Shown in pieces: positions 1 through 7,260 of a stretch of 64,000 nt of DNA; the stretch's first letter is position 1; each line of letters opens with the position of its first letter. The notes beneath the pieces were generated by a model. That model had not been told where the DNA came from. It did no database searches and saw nothing but the letters and a program-made list of their open reading frames with translations. Where the stretch lies: assembly GCF_050571805.1 (NCBI RefSeq), contig NZ_CP192219.1; one strand, written 5' to 3'. Origin of the DNA: Halodesulfovibrio aestuarii (GTDB lineage: Bacteria > Desulfobacterota > Desulfovibrionia > Desulfovibrionales > Desulfovibrionaceae). The position numbers and the translations under genes are program-made.

Positions 1-438
1 ATGGAACCACGACATACCGCCGAAAGCTTCAATGCGCTGCATATACTCGAACTGCGGTGCTCTAGCGTCCGCGAGCATCTCATCCCATATTTCATCCGGT
101 GTTGTTTTACTGAACTTGCAATCCATGGCGCGAAACAGCTTATGTTCAGACAAAGCCGCTCCCTCACCGCAATCCACTGGTCTCCAACCGGAAAAACGAA
201 ACATCTCAGCAGCCCCGTTTTTCCATTCTGTTTCAGAAAACCAATGCCAATTGTTCACTAAACACGGGCCATATCGATCGCGCAGCCTATCCAACGTTAA
301 CAGAATACGATAATCGAACAGGCGGAACAATGCAGATTTATCTTTACAATATGCAGCCTTGAACGGCGCAGGAAGCAACACAGGCGGTGGCAACAGCTCT
401 TCAATGCTGAAATGTTGCGGAATATAACTACTACTCAT
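1..438 (-). CDS. Phage-type M15 peptidase family protein (partial, C-terminus outside window)
   Basis: The minus strand is open from an ATG at 438 to the window edge (146 codons, no stop). The product resembles phage-encoded proteins of the M15 D-Ala-D-Ala carboxypeptidase-like family. An N-terminal 'LLTLDRLRDRYG' block is followed by 'NNWHW', then 'RPVDCGEGAALSEHKLFRAMDCKF', shortened here as S-x-H-x6-D, the zinc-ligand signature of the family. The final visible residues 'SWFH' match the last ligand motif (W-x-H). Such proteins cut or bind peptidoglycan cross-bridge peptides in phage lysis or tail modules. A Shine-Dalgarno GGAGG lies seven bases before the ATG. It suggests that a prophage or prophage remnant lies to the left of the window. 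Family assignment is confident; activity is inferred. Confidence 0.8.
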   Translation of the reverse strand, partial: MSSSYIPQHFSIEELLPPPVLLPAPFKAAYCKDKSALFRLFDYRILLTLDRLRDRYGPCLVNNWHWFSETEWKNGAAEMFRFSGWRPVDCGEGAALSEHKLFRAMDCKFSKTTPDEIWDEMLADARAPQFEYMQRIEAFGGMSWFH

Positions 439-671
439 CAACGGCCTCCACTGCGAATTTCTTACCAATACAGCCTGCCGGCACAGCAATCAGGGTCACT
501 TGTTTTTTTTACTCCGCCTAAGGACATTATCTGTGTTTTTTTCGGGTTACCTATCAGCGCACCGTTTCCTCTCATCCCTTGATTTCCACCCGCCCAAAAA
601 ATTTTTGATGCTCCAGTACAAAATATCGTTCCCACCATGCCAGATTTTTCCTTTCTAAACCAGTGTTCCAT
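431..671 (-). pseudogene. Probable frameshifted small phage gene upstream of the M15 gene
   Basis: An ATG at 671 opens a 69-codon frame that ends at 462. At a run of eight T (503-510 on the plus strand, A8 in the gene) a second frame takes over. It reads 'VTLIAVPAGCIGKKFAVEAVDE' in pieces that look coding and stops at 431-433, overlapping the ATG of the M15 gene in an ATGAGTAG junction typical of coupled phage genes. Losing one A would join both frames into a product of about 79 residues. I do not recognise the family. Either the gene is broken, or the run is a sequencing error, or it is a programmed slippage site. No good Shine-Dalgarno is visible at 671. Confidence 0.4.
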
Positions 672-1020
672 ACAGATTTTCTAGAACTTCCGTTGAAGTG
701 TTATTTCTCTGCACTGCGACATATGGGTTACGTACTCCGTATGCTACCAATACATAGCCCAATCGAATGACAGTCTGAAATAACATCCTTTCAAGCAACG
801 AGATATACACTAACGGAAGGTATTAGGTAAGGTGCGCCACACAATGCTGGTACCACTGTATCATCATCTTCTGGCTATCCCCAAAGCTAGGTACACTGTA
901 TTAACGTCATCGAACCAACATACCGTTTATGTCTGCCGCGATCAGACATAATATTTAATTCTTTTTAATCTGATATTGAATTTTTGCGCATGAATCATTA
1001 AAGTCGCATGCGAGGTGAAC
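672..1020. other. Intergenic region with inverted repeats, no gene seen
   Basis: About 350 bases without a convincing open frame. It holds a 9-bp inverted repeat (TGTTATTTC at 699-707 and GAAATAACA at 777-785) and an 8-bp palindrome at 928-950 that lies ahead of the small peptide at 1021. Confidence 0.5.
928..950. promoter_or_regulatory. Palindrome, candidate operator
   Basis: TATGTCTG and CAGACATA form a perfect 8-bp inverted repeat with a 7-base spacer. It overlaps an AT-rich stretch that could carry a -10 element, about 70 bases before the ATG at 1021. The geometry fits a dimeric repressor site, but no regulator is known. Confidence 0.35.
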
Positions 1021-1122
1021 ATGCTAAATAGATTTTTATTACTGCTCAGCAACTATGTCCTGTCGTTTACTCTTTTTATAACAATGCTATTTTTCTTAAG
1101 TTCTTCCCTATATATGCGATAA
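1021..1122 (+). CDS. Small hydrophobic membrane peptide (33 aa)
   Basis: ATG at 1021 with GAGG five bases upstream gives a 33-residue peptide ending at a TAA at 1120. Residues about 5-30 are almost continuously hydrophobic (Leu, Phe, Ile, Val, Tyr) and the two ends carry Arg, so it should form one membrane span. It stands alone in a long gap. A palindrome lies upstream and a long-range stem plus a terminator lie downstream. Size and composition resemble type I toxin peptides and stress-related small membrane proteins, but no named family is recognised. It could also be chance coding. Confidence 0.4.
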   Translation: MLNRFLLLLSNYVLSFTLFITMLFFLSSSLYMR

Positions 1123-1123
1123 A

Positions 1124-1199
1124 AGCACCACAATGCTAACCCTGTATATAAGTTGCATAAGTACCGCTGCCGTCTACTCATAGACATGGAAGTGGTGCT
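1124..1199 (+). other. Long-range stem around a 60-base loop
   Basis: AGCACCAC (1124-1131) pairs with GTGGTGCT (1192-1199), enclosing about 60 bases directly after the small peptide stop codon. The span is tRNA-sized but lacks a T-loop motif and a recognisable anticodon arm, so it is not called a tRNA. It could be a structured 3' UTR. Confidence 0.35.
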
Positions 1200-1220
1200 C
1201 TTTTCTTATGTTTAATAATA

Positions 1221-1254
1221 AAAAGCCGCTTCTATCTGGTAGAAGCGGCTTTTT
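1221..1254. terminator. Intrinsic terminator, bidirectional
   Basis: An 11-bp stem (AAGCCGCTTCT / AGAAGCGGCTT) with a 7-base loop is flanked by A-rich and T-rich runs on the two sides. It can end transcripts from the small peptide (plus) and from the gene at 1462-1929 (minus). Confidence 0.8.
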
Positions 1255-1461
1255 ATTACCCATATGCAAGATCTATTAATCGCAGCCAATAAGCATCCCT
1301 TAGGAACATACTATAATCTTTGTAAAATTTGCTATGCCGTCCCAACCATAAATGTTGTACACCTGTTGGGAAATGACTTCCCGCTGGAGCTTAGTCATGG
1401 AATTTTTCAGCCGGACAACTCACGCGTATGCGCCATCATAAACTGATACAAACAAAAGTAA

Positions 1462-1929
1462 CTAGTTGTAATGCAAGCGCAACCCGCAGACGGTCTCCAT
1501 CAGTTCATCCAGTGGAATAACCTTATACATCGGCAACTTCAGGTGTGATGCCAACGTCGTAATATCTATCGCCCGTTCTTCCTTACTGCTTCTGTCCAGC
1601 CCTTGCAGGTACACATTACCGCTTCCATCCTGAATAACTGATTTCAATGTAAACTTAATATTTTCTGCATTCTCACGCTTGCGTGTGTAGGAAAAATCCA
1701 TGGGAAATCCTTCATCCGTTGTCCACAATACGTTTACTTCAGAATCCCAGTCCCGGTTATTTGCATATTTTTTACGCTTACGCGCTGCAACATACACGTC
1801 CTTAACTGCGCCGGAACGTTTTTCAACAATCTCTGCAATCAATTCTCTATAGTTACGTGCAATACTCCGACGCCACCAGCTATTTACCCCCAACGCAACA
1901 ACCGCAATAAGCCCAATGAACCAATACAT
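1462..1929 (-). CDS. Membrane-anchored hypothetical protein with WYL-like C-terminal part
   Basis: The chosen start is the ATG at 1929 because GGAGTG stands six bases upstream; a longer frame to 1977 has no such site. The 155-residue product opens with a hydrophobic span (residues about 2-17), then a basic region. Residues about 80-125 end in 'YLQGLDRSSKEERAIDIT', which resembles the YLxGxxxxRKExRxFxxxRI strand pattern of WYL domains that sense ligands or nucleic acid. The match is partial and the function is unknown. The gene stands alone and the terminator near 1221-1254 may end its transcript. Confidence 0.55.
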   Translation of the reverse strand: MYWFIGLIAVVALGVNSWWRRSIARNYRELIAEIVEKRSGAVKDVYVAARKRKKYANNRDWDSEVNVLWTTDEGFPMDFSYTRKRENAENIKFTLKSVIQDGSGNVYLQGLDRSSKEERAIDITTLASHLKLPMYKVIPLDELMETVCGLRLHYN

Positions 1930-2066
1930 GCAACACTCCTGTATCATACGATAATGCAGTAACGTTTTGCTTAACATTAAATGAATTCAGAAAAATAGGA
2001 AACAAGAGTAGTTACCCTCGCGGAAATACTACGTGCCGCACCGGTAATTCACCCCCCGTAAAAAAA

Positions 2067-2096
2067 AGCGCCGCAGGAATTAGCTCCCGAAGCGCT
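2067..2096 (-). terminator. Intrinsic terminator of the WG-repeat gene
   Basis: On the minus strand an imperfect AGCGC/GCGCT stem with inner GGG/CCT pairs is followed by a run of T. It lies just after the stop codon at 2103. Confidence 0.7.
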
Positions 2097-2102
2097 AAAA
2101 TT

Positions 2103-3395
2103 TTAGCTTCCAATTGGCTTAACCCACATACGTGTTTGCAGGTTGTAAATACCATATAACATTATTCCGCTTGAAGAGGTCTGCTTCCCGACTTTCAGCA
2201 ACCCATCATCGTTAAGCGTAAACAGTGTATATTCACAGGGTAAAATTGTATTTCCTGAAAAATCCAATACTCCGACCCCATTATCATCAGTTACCACATA
2301 ACCAAACGTATCAACATACAAGCTGCAATACTTAGGTGGTACAACGACAGTTCCGTCAGCCAACAAAACACCGCCCTCCCCGTTATTATTCCAGACAATA
2401 TAGGCATTTTTAACACCGTAGTTGTTGATGCTGTATGCCTTTATAAATGTATCTGAGGGAGCGCAGTGTTGCGGATTCAATGTTCGAAGCAATGAATAAG
2501 CATGCAGAATTTCTTTGATACCACCTGCTCGAACTTGTCCCCGACGACATCTGCTATGGACGGTTACAGATGTACTGCTGGCGGACGCAATCATTGAAGC
2601 TGAATCTGGGGGCATATCTGGCTCAGTAGAGAGACCCGAACCGACACTTGTGATTTTCTGAGAGTTCATGCGCCCCGACGAAATGGCCTTGTTACTACCT
2701 TTGACAATGCCTTCTTTCCCATGGGGATCTAAAGCACATTTTTTTGTAAAACCTTCTACGTATCCGTCTGAGGTTCGAACAGATGAATTACGCTCCGCGC
2801 ATGTAATACCGGAAACTATCGATTTCCCCACAAGATGCACACCTGTTATCGCTTTGTACTGATGATACACGGCGACAAGGGTGTTCTCATTAGAATCATA
2901 GTATATTACGCCATTCGGCTCACGGAAAAGAACATCTTCGGGAGACCGTACTGAAGTGGTCAAAAAATGCTCCCACTGAACAGCGTCCTGACTGCCGGGA
3001 ATAACGGCCACTACAGCAGCACCCTGATCTACGTCATAAAACGATACGCCAGCACTTTTGCTTGTGACCTTCAACCCATCAAATTGCAACCCGCAAGGAG
3101 TGTGAACAAAAGGAACAATAGTGTCACCCAACGGGAGTTTGATGGTAAATTCTTTATAGGAATGCAACGCGCCCGCAAAACTCTGCAAGCCGAGAGTTGC
3201 AATCTTGTTGCGCAGCCGAACAAGGCGTGCCTTGTCGCCTGTGAGTTGTTTTTGTAAAGAGGAAACAAAACCTGTGGAAATATCACATTCACCCTGTAGA
3301 GCATCACTCGCACAAGCTCCCTGAGCTACCGCGACCAGTAGAAGCAGGTACAATAAAGTAATTCTCAATACAGTAGGCAACGTTAAAAACACCAT
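2103..3395 (-). CDS. Secreted protein with C-terminal WG (KWG) repeats
   Basis: The 430-residue product starts with a signal peptide (hydrophobic residues about 8-28, Ala-rich cleavage region ending near 'ACAS'). The middle part (about 30-300) has no recognised domain and carries a few cysteines. The last 110 residues hold three WG-repeat-like blocks of the form G-x-x-x-x-D/x-G-x-x-x-x-P-x-x-Y (for example 'LLADGTVVVPPKY' and 'VLDFSGNTILPCEY'). WG repeats form beta-propeller-like surfaces whose ligands are mostly unknown. AAAGGTG stands before the ATG, and a perfect TATAAT lies upstream. It is a single-gene unit, probably periplasmic. Confidence 0.65.
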   Translation of the reverse strand: MVFLTLPTVLRITLLYLLLLVAVAQGACASDALQGECDISTGFVSSLQKQLTGDKARLVRLRNKIATLGLQSFAGALHSYKEFTIKLPLGDTIVPFVHTPCGLQFDGLKVTSKSAGVSFYDVDQGAAVVAVIPGSQDAVQWEHFLTTSVRSPEDVLFREPNGVIYYDSNENTLVAVYHQYKAITGVHLVGKSIVSGITCAERNSSVRTSDGYVEGFTKKCALDPHGKEGIVKGSNKAISSGRMNSQKITSVGSGLSTEPDMPPDSASMIASASSTSVTVHSRCRRGQVRAGGIKEILHAYSLLRTLNPQHCAPSDTFIKAYSINNYGVKNAYIVWNNNGEGGVLLADGTVVVPPKYCSLYVDTFGYVVTDDNGVGVLDFSGNTILPCEYTLFTLNDDGLLKVGKQTSSSGIMLYGIYNLQTRMWVKPIGS

Positions 3396-3413
3396 TAAAC
3401 ACCTTTTTTTATC

Positions 3414-3442
3414 ATTATAAACGATGCAAAAGTATTCCCCAA
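3414..3442 (-). promoter_or_regulatory. Sigma-70-like promoter of the WG-repeat gene
   Basis: On the minus strand a perfect TATAAT (plus 3414-3419) has a weak TTGGGG element 17 bases upstream. It lies about 20 bases before the start codon, so the leader would be very short. Confidence 0.4.
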
Positions 3443-3683
3443 ATCATTTTGCATAGAGATCCTTAATATATCGTAAAATAACACATAAATAGTGCTGATA
3501 TCTTTTGTCCCCGCACAAAAAATAACACATACCCACCAACAGAAATATTTACAGCAAGTCAAGCAAAAAATGTATATAGGGGATAAGATTGATTATCAAA
3601 TATACCAAAATTACATTTTTTTTATAATAGCCGAATACTACAACGTAAAGTGACGCAAGCGACATCAATGTTAAGAAGAAAAA

Positions 3684-3707
3684 AAGAGCTGTGACAAACA
3701 GCTCTTT
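3684..3707 (-). terminator. Intrinsic terminator of the small zinc-ribbon gene
   Basis: AAGAGCTGT/ACAGCTCTT stem with a 5-base loop, followed by a T run when read on the minus strand. Confidence 0.75.
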
Positions 3708-3755
3708 TCAACCTCTACACATATACACATAGCCTAGTTATAACGGGACAATTTG

Positions 3756-3953
3756 TTACTTATACAGAGCTTCGCCTTGTTCCTTTTGCACTAGAAAGTT
3801 AAACCCTTTTCGCATTGACGATAAATATACCTCTATAGATACTTCTTTGTGTCCGCATTGCTTACAAACACGTTGACGCACAATACAATTGTCATCAGAC
3901 ACGTTCGATCGCGGAACATGCGTCTTTGCTCCGCAAACAGGACATAACAACAT
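3756..3953 (-). CDS. Small zinc-ribbon protein
   Basis: ATG at 3953 is chosen because AGGAG stands just upstream; the frame could extend to 3992 but without a ribosome site. The 65-residue product begins 'MLLCPVCG' and has a second pair 'CKQCG' about 27 residues later. This gives a C-x2-C ... C-x2-C treble-clef or ribbon fold like the zinc ribbons of NrdR or of phage Ogr/Delta activators. The rest is short and basic. It probably binds DNA or acts as a phage-type activator; this is inference. The gene sits alone between AT-rich gaps. Confidence 0.6.
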   Translation of the reverse strand: MLLCPVCGAKTHVPRSNVSDDNCIVRQRVCKQCGHKEVSIEVYLSSMRKGFNFLVQKEQGEALYK

Positions 3954-4437
3954 CCTTAATCTCCTATGGGATAGGCTACCATCTGTGTTCAAAGCACGTC
4001 ACTATCCGCATCTAGTGCAGCAACCTGACCACAACTCCACGTTTCACAAAAAAAGACGTGGAATTTCCCCTCTTACAGATCGTTTTTTCTCATGAAAGCC
4101 TCAGTTCAAACGCGACACAACAACAAAACAAATGCCAAGGCGACATTTACTTTTATTTTATAAATAACAATAGAACTATAAAACTAAATTCAAATACACA
4201 TTAAAACTGCTATGTAATATATATTCTTTACTTTTATACAACTAATGCATACTTTTTTATGTAAAAGTTATATTTTTAATATTATTATAAAGTAATTACT
4301 TATGTTAATTAAAATTTTAAACAAAAAAATACATGAACATGCTTTCACAAAGCATTTTGACACAGCTCTTTGCAGTGTGATATCAATTCTCACTAGCAAC
4401 TATTAATACAAGTCCGCTAGATAACCGCTCAACTACA
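3954..4437. other. Very AT-rich intergenic region
   Basis: Nearly 500 bases, strongly AT-rich from about 4130 to 4330, with a small hairpin at 4035-4061 (TCCACGT/ACGTGGA). No gene seen. A promoter-like TTGACA (4357-4362) lies near its end, ahead of the regulator gene. Confidence 0.5.
4357..4386 (+). promoter_or_regulatory. Candidate promoter of the HTH regulator
   Basis: TTGACA at 4357-4362 is followed after 17-18 bases by ATATCA/TATCAA. The -35 element is consensus and the -10 is weak. Confidence 0.35.
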
Positions 4438-5013
4438 TTGTCACACACCAATGATGTGTCAGCACAACAAAAAAAGTCAAGCCCTATGCTCAGACAACAC
4501 AACAAAAATCGCGTACTCCCTACCACCGCAGCCAAACATGACCCAGAAAATGCTCAGGCATGGGCGGTCATTATGACTAAAATTCTTGCCTTACGAGCAC
4601 AAGGCAAAACTATGCAGCAAATCGGAGACATGTTCGGTGTCGGACGAGACACCGTCTCTCGCTGGATCAGTAAAGAATTTGGCGGAGAAAAAACAACTTT
4701 CGGAGATATGCTCCGGTATGCAAAAGCGTTGAATATTCCATTTGAAGAGCTTGTCGAAAAAGACCACCCCGCATACATTTCTAAATACAACCGGATCGTT
4801 GGTGAGATTTTACAGGAGTTTACACAAGACAGCGCAATGTCCATCACTGACATTGCGTCTGCATCCAACCTTTCGAAAACCGAAATCTGTGCTGTATTCT
4901 CAGGTCAAGCTGCCGCTACCCCTGAACAATTATATAAAATATGTTCCGCCATTGAGGTGAATGCCTCCGTCGTACTCAAACAGGCGGCGAAACATATACA
5001 CACCGCAATCTAA
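4438..5013 (+). CDS. Helix-turn-helix transcriptional regulator
   Basis: The frame of up to 191 residues starts with TTG at 4438; an ATG at 4486 is the alternative, and neither has a clear Shine-Dalgarno. The first helix-turn-helix is visible at residues about 45-75 ('GKTMQQIGDMFGVGRDTVSRW'-type pattern, A/G at turn, S-R-W recognition helix). A second XRE-like helical unit lies at about 130-180 ('SITDIASASNLSKTEIC'). The layout resembles phage or mobile-element regulators of Desulfovibrio. No protease or ligand domain is visible. It forms its own unit, closed by the terminator at 5045. Confidence 0.65.
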   Translation: MSHTNDVSAQQKKSSPMLRQHNKNRVLPTTAAKHDPENAQAWAVIMTKILALRAQGKTMQQIGDMFGVGRDTVSRWISKEFGGEKTTFGDMLRYAKALNIPFEELVEKDHPAYISKYNRIVGEILQEFTQDSAMSITDIASASNLSKTEICAVFSGQAAATPEQLYKICSAIEVNASVVLKQAAKHIHTAI

Positions 5014-5044
5014 CACTGCGGGAACCAACCATTCCTACAAAAAA

Positions 5045-5071
5045 CAGGGCACCCCACGCCGGAGTGCCCTG
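5045..5071 (+). terminator. Intrinsic terminator of the HTH regulator
   Basis: CAGGGCAC/GTGCCCTG stem with short loop, followed within a few bases by eight T. Confidence 0.8.
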
Positions 5072-5285
5072 ACCTCATTTTTTTTCCTTAGCCAGCTTCA
5101 AGCTGATCTCAGCAAAACACATGATGCATCAACCCAACACGCATCCCACATGCCTTCTCAGAAGTTAATCGTCACTACAACAAACTTTCACCTGTACAAA
5201 AACAACTTACGTTACGTATTATCAAATTTAAGGTCATTCTTTCCGACAGCCTCAATGGAAGCATTCACTATACGGAGAAATAAAC

Positions 5286-5729
5286 ATGCTAACGACATTT
5301 TCCTGCTCCAACTGTGACGCCATCGTTTCATTTACTGCGAAGGACATTAAACACCATGCCGTGCACAGCGTTACTTGCCCGCACTGTCACGCGGCTAATC
5401 GTAATGACGCCATCAACAATCTTGCAAACACAGTAGGCAACAGGTTTCGGCGCAAGTTTACCGGAGATAACGAAAACATGCACATCCTCATCCGCAATGA
5501 ACCTGTAGAGGATGTAAATCATGCCATGGAAACCAGTTTTGTCTGCTCAACATGTAAAAAAGAGGTGTGCTTCAGTCCCATAAAAATACTGAGTCATGTT
5601 GAACACACGATCACTTGTCCCATCTGCTCCACCCGCAACGGCAATGCTTCTGTCGATGCACAGGGAATATCACTATGCAACAGTTTTATTGTCATTAACA
5701 CAGAAGGAAAGCTGTTACCGAAGACCTAG
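5286..5729 (+). CDS. Duplicated zinc-ribbon protein
   Basis: The 147-residue product consists of two copies of one ribbon. Copy 1 has cysteines in 'FSCSNC' and 'VTCPHC' (residues about 6-34). Copy 2 has 'FVCSTC' and 'ITCPIC' (about 84-115). The same spacing and shared residues (S/K-D/I-I-x-H-x-x-H-x-V/I-T-C-P) point to an internal duplication. CGGAGA lies before the ATG. Each copy could bind one zinc ion and, by analogy with other ribbons, bind nucleic acid or protein. I do not recognise the family. The gene stands alone in the accessory region. Confidence 0.6.
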   Translation: MLTTFSCSNCDAIVSFTAKDIKHHAVHSVTCPHCHAANRNDAINNLANTVGNRFRRKFTGDNENMHILIRNEPVEDVNHAMETSFVCSTCKKEVCFSPIKILSHVEHTITCPICSTRNGNASVDAQGISLCNSFIVINTEGKLLPKT

Positions 5730-6002
5730 ATCAGCCAGATAGACACAAACAACACCTTACCCAGCTGATCAACAATCATATTCGACCGATAAAAGCACCC
5801 TACAGCCACTTTTTCCTACAACATTTGCGAGACAACTCCCTCCCACAGAACATAGAACACTACTGCTGATATTACAGATAGAGCACCAAAAAACAGCTTC
5901 TACCACAAAACACATAATAAACTAATATGCTTATATTTTTCTATTCGTTAATTAACAATAATCTAAATTCCATCATTAACGAACGTCAAGCGAGCGTTGT
6001 CA

Positions 6003-6580
6003 TGCAGTACTATAACAACCATGCCGTTGAATATGTAAAAAAGACCTTACCCATCAGTATGACTGAGCAGTACGAAAAATTTTTACGCAATATACCGAAC
6101 AACGGATCTATTCTGGATGCAGGCTGCGGCTCAGGCCGTGACGCCCTTTATTTCCTCAAAAACGGCTATAAAGTTGATGCCTTTGACGCATCAACAGAGC
6201 TAGTGAAACTAGCAGAAGAACTGACCGGCCTGAACATTAGCTGCCTACGGTTTCAGGAATTCTCCCCTCACACCATCTATGACGGAATATGGGCCAACGC
6301 TTCACTGCTCCATGTTCCACAAAAACAACTACACGACGTGCTCAAAACATTTAAGGCATCGCTTAAGTCAGGTGGAATCTTGTTCTGTTCCTTTAAATAC
6401 GGAAAGAAAGACGCTATCGACGAACTTGGAAGAAGTTTTACCAATAAGACATGCGAAATGTTGGATAAAGATTTATCCAACGCAGGATTTACATCACGAC
6501 GTTCCATAGCTCTGCAGCAAAGCACAACACCTGAAGGCTCTCCGCAAGCCTGGGTTACAGGGTTGGCCGTTGCACCATAA
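6003..6580 (+). CDS. Class I SAM-dependent methyltransferase
   Basis: From the ATG at 6003 the product is 192 residues; the frame reaches back to 5927 but the extra residues look non-conserved. 'YYNNHAVEYVKKT' at the start and 'ILDAGCGSGRDALYF' (motif I, SAM-binding glycine loop) followed by 'VDAFDAS' (acidic residue for the ribose) are diagnostic. A 'GIWANASLLHVP' motif (motif IV region) and a 'GGILFCSFKYG' strand follow. The substrate is unknown; close relatives are often labelled tellurite-resistance or UbiE-like. A strong terminator follows. Confidence 0.8.
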
Positions 6581-7260
6581 CTACGCCCCCCCCATAAAAC
6601 AGATTTACTATTTTTTATACAGCATCATGTAGTATGCATATAAAAAAGCCCCCGCAGCCACTGCAGGGGCTTTTTTTATATTGAAACGCATACCACATAT
6701 CTTCCCGCTATTATTCAAAATTGTTAATTTCGACAGCGTATTCCATACTCTATAAAAACTGTAGGCTTGTACATGATTTTTGGTATACATCATGTGTTAT
6801 AATTCAGCGTGTTATATGCATTATTACAATTATAGGCCATAAAAAAGCCCAACACTTCTATACATATTTTTACGTAGAACAGTACGAGTTTATACTTGTT
6901 AAACGTGCACAATTTACAACAGATAATAATTCAATAATTAACACGATGTACAATTATTCCGAGTTTTATAAAACACTTTCAACAATGAGACGGCATTTTT
7001 AGTTACGCAGTAACTCCTACAGTACTGCACACAATCTGTATAAAATATTTGCTGCTTGCACATACAAGAACGTTTTGCTGCAAAATATATTTCTCAAAAC
7101 ATTCAGATAGAAAAATGCCACCTGTTACTCACTCTCTAAAGAGCATGTTGAGGATAGCCACCTTTACACTTTAGCCTGTGAGTATTTTTTGGGAGTCTCG
7201 GTATAAAATTTTGAACGGCTTTTGTTTTTGAGTCTTTAATGAATTCAAGAAGGAATTATC
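6581..7260. other. Long intergenic region before the porin
   Basis: About 680 bases that hold the methyltransferase terminator and the porin leader. A 93-codon frame inside (6721-7002) has a weak start, low-complexity composition and no ribosome site, so it is not called. The last 60 bases carry TATAAA at 7202-7207 as a likely -10 of the porin promoter. Confidence 0.5.
6647..6672 (+). terminator. Intrinsic terminator of the methyltransferase gene
   Basis: AAGCCCC/GGGGCTT stem extended by GCA/TGC, followed by a T run. Confidence 0.8.

Larger units (their letters stand above)
3396..3755. other. AT-rich intergenic region
   Basis: It carries the promoter of the minus-strand gene ending at 3395 and the terminator of the zinc-ribbon gene at 3756. 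No open frame with a ribosome site was seen. Confidence 0.5.

Noticed and set aside
1124..1199. tRNA-sized element with an 8-bp closing stem
   Set aside because: No T-loop consensus, no anticodon stem and no D-loop motif could be found, so it is reported only as a stem.
1264..1446. 60-codon plus-strand frame
   Set aside because: No ribosome site and no recognisable composition; it is probably chance.
6721..7002. 93-codon plus-strand frame before the porin
   Set aside because: Weak start codon, no ribosome site and Tyr/Ile-rich composition expected from AT-rich non-coding DNA.
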